Positions 31,427 through 34,110 of a DNA stretch of 34,110 bases are shown in pieces (the stretch's first letter is position 1; each line of letters opens with the position of its first letter). The notes under the pieces were generated by a model. That model did not search any database, was not told where the DNA came from, and worked only from the letters and a program-made list of their open reading frames with translations. Position numbers and translations under genes: made by a program. Origin of the DNA: Irineochytrium annulatum (taxonomy: Eukaryota > Chytridiomycota > Chytridiomycetes > Chytridiales > Chytridiaceae); NCBI GenBank assembly GCA_027600665.1, contig JADGJL010000186.1, forward strand, positions 1 through 34,110. The letters are read 5' to 3'.

Positions 31427-32678
31427 ATGACCTACTCCACTCGAATCATCGGCGCGCCGCACTCGCACGAGCACCGTGTCTACATCGGTATGGAATGATT
31501 TCGATGCAGCATTGCTGGCGGAACGGACGGGGGTTGGAATGCGGGGATCTGACTTCCTTATCAGAGAAGGACGGCAAGGTTGTGTCGCCCTTCCACGACA
31601 TCCCGCTTTACGCCAATGCCGAGAAGACGATCTTGAACATGGTCGTCGAGATCCCGCGCTGGACGAACGCTAAGCTCGAGGTGCGATCCCCGTTGGATCA
31701 CAGCGAATTCGCTTACTGATCGCTGTTGTGGTCGTAGATCTCGAAGGAGGAGGCCTTCAACCCGATCAAGCAGGACGAGAAGAAGGGCAAGCTCCGCTTC
31801 GTCCGCAACGTTTTCCCGCACCACGGCTACATCTGGAACTACGGTGCCTTCCCCCAGACGTGGGAGGACCCCGGCCACACGCACCCGGACACCAAGGCCA
31901 AGGGTGACAACGACCCGCTCGACGTCGTCGAGATCGGGGAGCTCGTTGGCACGGTCGGGCAGGTGAAGCAGGTTAAGGTGCTCGGCACCATGGCGCTTCT
32001 GGATGAGGGCGAGACCGACTGGAAGGTCATCGCTATCGACGTGAACGATCCCGTCGCGAGCAAGCTCAACGACATTGAGGACGTTGAGAAGTTCTTCCCG
32101 GGCCTCCTCCGCGCCACGAACGAGTGGTTCCGCATCTACAAGGTGAGCGGTGCGCGGTGTCGTTTATTGGCGTGGCCGTTTCTTTTCCTTTGGAAGTTAT
32201 GTTAAGTATTTTTGTTGCATAGATCCCCGACGGTAAGCCTGAAAACAACTTCGCCTTCTCGGGTGAGGCCAAGAACAAGGCCTACGCCGAGCAGGTCATT
32301 GTCGAGACCAACGATGCCTGGAAGAAGCTCGTCAGTGGCTCGGCGACGGAGACCTACAAGATCTCGCTGTGAGTAATTACTTCGTTTGCTTTTCCCTCTT
32401 TATTTTTGACCTTTAGCACGCTTGCTAAATCTGATGATCCTTTTTTTAAGCACGAACAACTCGGTCGCCGACAGCCCGTACAAGGTCGACTTCAGTAGCT
32501 CCGCTTACTCGGGGCTTCCGTCCGACTCCCGCCAGCCGGCGAACCCGATTGACCCCTCCAGTGAGCACAATGCTTTTTTGACCCACATTATGCGTTTCTC
32601 TAACTTACCCGTTTTTGCTCCTCCTTCTTACCAGTCGGAAAGTGGTTCTACCTTTCCGCTCAGCCAGCAAACCTTTGA
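31427..32678 (+). CDS. IPP1: inorganic pyrophosphatase, family I, cytosolic
   Basis: Six exons: 31427-31487, 31565-31680, 31738-32142, 32223-32368, 32451-32560, 32635-32678 (293 residues, close to the 287 of yeast Ipp1). It hydrolyses pyrophosphate to two phosphates and so pulls biosynthetic reactions forward; Mg2+-dependent. The N-terminus [20 protein letters not shown] matches the family. The signature GDNDPLDV supplies the metal-binding Asp residues D116, D118 and D121. Also conserved are [98 protein letters not shown] and a final KWFYLS. No mitochondrial presequence is seen. Introns are 57 to 82 nt. It lies in the same direction as MDM12, whose split start codon begins 178 bases beyond this stop, so the two must share a very compact intergenic region. 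Confidence 0.96.
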
Positions 32679-32855
32679 ACGCGATCGTTGTCGCAGCTTA
32701 CAGTTTCACTATGAAGTAGGCAAATGTTTTTGAGTAAAATTTCAAGAATTGAATTGTTATGTCCAGCTTGCAAGTTGTAAATCGTTGCAAAATGTGCAGG
32801 ACAAAAGGATGTGTCGTCAAAAGTGGTCGCCTCGCATTCGCGAATTGCGACGGTG

Positions 32856-34094
32856 ATGTAAGAGCCCTCGCATCTCGACTTTTACGATTAATAACTGGGT
32901 TTCCCAGGTCGTTCGACATCAACTGGAGCCTGCTATCCGACGGCGAGGTCGCCGAGAAGCTCCGAACCTGGCTCAACGATCGCTTCCAGGAGATTGAAAG
33001 ACCCTCCTTCCTCGGCCCGTTGCACGTCGCTGAGCTCGAGTTCGGGGATGTACCGCCACATGTGGAGATACAAGACATAACGGACGTTGCTTCTGAGGTG
33101 AGCAAGGGCCATGATCGCGCTTTCGGCTCGATTTGGAACGATAATTACTCCCTTTTGAATGTTGGTCTGACTTGCAATCACTTTCTAAGTTTTATCTGCC
33201 TGACGACATCGACATTTACGCCCACAACCCGACGCAGCTCGCACGGCTGCTGAGCGCCGCCTACCACCCCAGATCCTACCCCGATCCGAACGTATCCTCT
33301 CACACGGCCTCGAGCAACGAGACCAAGAGTCTGGACAGCGACGGCATTTCGTTCAGGGCGGACGTTGAGGTACTAGCAGCGGGACCGGGGACGCCGGTGC
33401 TGGGTTCGGAGGTTCTGCTGGAGGAAGTTATTGAGGAGTATGCGAATCGGATGAGGAGGGAGACGGACGTCCAGACGGAAATACGTGGGTACCTTGAATT
33501 GCTTGTTCGCCGCGTGTTTTCCTGATGTTCGTCATTAGTGGTTGATTTTAAAGGCAACTCTCGGATATCAGTCTCGACGGAATTAATCGTGAACCAGCCG
33601 ACACCAAACTTTATGGTTCTCCCCTTGACGCTCACCCTGACTGGCTTTGCTTTTACGGGTGCGTGACCTTCGCCGTTAAACGCGTGATATTTCCTAATTA
33701 TTTCTTTTAGCGGTTGCGATGATTTCATACCTCGGGGACCGTATCAACTTCTGCTTTAAGGAACCCGCCGACAGTGCGGGGTATGTGGAAAGATGATAGA
33801 GTTTGGGGCACTGGCTAAATGATTCGCAGTATCTTGAAGGACATATCGATCGAGTCGGAGTTAGGGGATCGCGATCGGCAAGGTAAAAGGCTGCTTTCAC
33901 GAAACTTGAAAGTACTAACCATAAATTAAATAGTGCTGAAAAACGTTGGAAAGATAGAGCGCTTTGTTGTTGACCAGGTTCGCGCTGTCGTTTCCAACCA
34001 TCTGGTATACCCAAATTACCACTGCTTGTCCTTGGTGCCGGACACGGATACGTCGGATTTAGAGAAGGATATGGAGGAGTTAAGCATTCCGTAG
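32856..34094 (+). CDS. MDM12: Mdm12, SMP-domain subunit of the ERMES ER-mitochondria tether
   Basis: Seven exons: 32856-32857, 32908-33097, 33190-33484, 33554-33658, 33711-33780, 33830-33882, 33934-34094 (291 residues; all phases agree). Exon 1 contributes only the A and T of the start codon; the G follows the 50-nt intron (donor GTAAGA, branch-like TTAATAAC, acceptor CCCAG), giving MSFDINWSLLSDG, the classic Mdm12 N-terminus. The SMP lipid-binding domain fills the protein: RFQEIERPSFLGPLHV, LEFGDVPPHVEIQDI, then an acidic and Ser-rich insert (about residues 75-155), SVSTELIVNQPTPNFMVLPL, GFAFTAVAMISYLGDRINF, DISIESELGD, VLKNVGKIERFVVDQV and the YPNYHCL end. Mdm12 sits with Mmm1, Mdm10 and Mdm34 at ER-mitochondria contacts and moves phospholipids. 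An unspliced reading from ATG 32759 would give an N-terminal extension in the same frame, but without family support. Confidence 0.92.
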
Positions 34095-34110
34095 ACTGTT
34101 AGCATTGCAC

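Overview
This is nuclear DNA of a GC-rich, intron-rich fungus. The evidence is a set of genes broken by short GT-AG introns (41 to 224 nt, mostly 50 to 80, often with CTAAC/CTGAC-like branch sites), and fungal or fungus-typical families: the ERMES subunit Mdm12, a decayed fungal type I fatty acid synthase alpha gene, a Whi5/Nrm1-like short motif, a BAR-PH-GRAM-VASt sterol-transfer protein and a peroxisomal dienoyl-CoA reductase. The phylum cannot be fixed by eye; an early-diverging lineage such as a chytrid is my guess. I see no tRNA, rRNA, CRISPR array or intact transposon.

Layout. 1-4.3 kb: a possible 3' end of an upstream gene, a promoter-like stretch with a good TATA box, then an unrecognised five-exon gene for a repeat-containing protein with two hydrophobic segments (2260-4315, +). 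4.3-9.7 kb: a gene-poor zone holding an unassigned open frame and a clear relic of a FAS alpha subunit gene (about 6440-8420, +). 9.76-14.3 kb: an eight-exon Sip3/Lam-like lipid-transfer protein (-). 14.3-17.1 kb: a second gene-poor zone with a relic of a Suv4-20-type SET domain (-). 17.1-20.8 kb: a Whi5-like gene (+) convergent with a TCF25/Rqc1 gene (-). 22.1-25.3 kb: a secreted, membrane-anchored S41-peptidase-like protein with a repetitive tail (-), divergent from a seven-exon SPS19-type 2,4-dienoyl-CoA reductase (26059-27451, +). Then, all on +, come a long Sel1-repeat protein (28095-30909), cytosolic inorganic pyrophosphatase (31427-32678) and MDM12, whose start codon is split by an intron (32856-34094).

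The genes do not form one pathway. Two themes recur: membrane-contact and lipid handling (Lam-like protein, Mdm12, peroxisomal fatty-acid oxidation, the FAS relic) and general housekeeping (pyrophosphatase, ribosome quality control). I assembled all exon models by eye from splice signals and reading-frame continuity. The total coding length is a multiple of three in every multi-exon model given, and exon joins restore family motifs in the recognised genes.

The most unusual items are the S41-like protein that seems to lack its catalytic residues, the intron-split start codon of MDM12, the two gene relics, and the unrecognised repeat protein near the left end.
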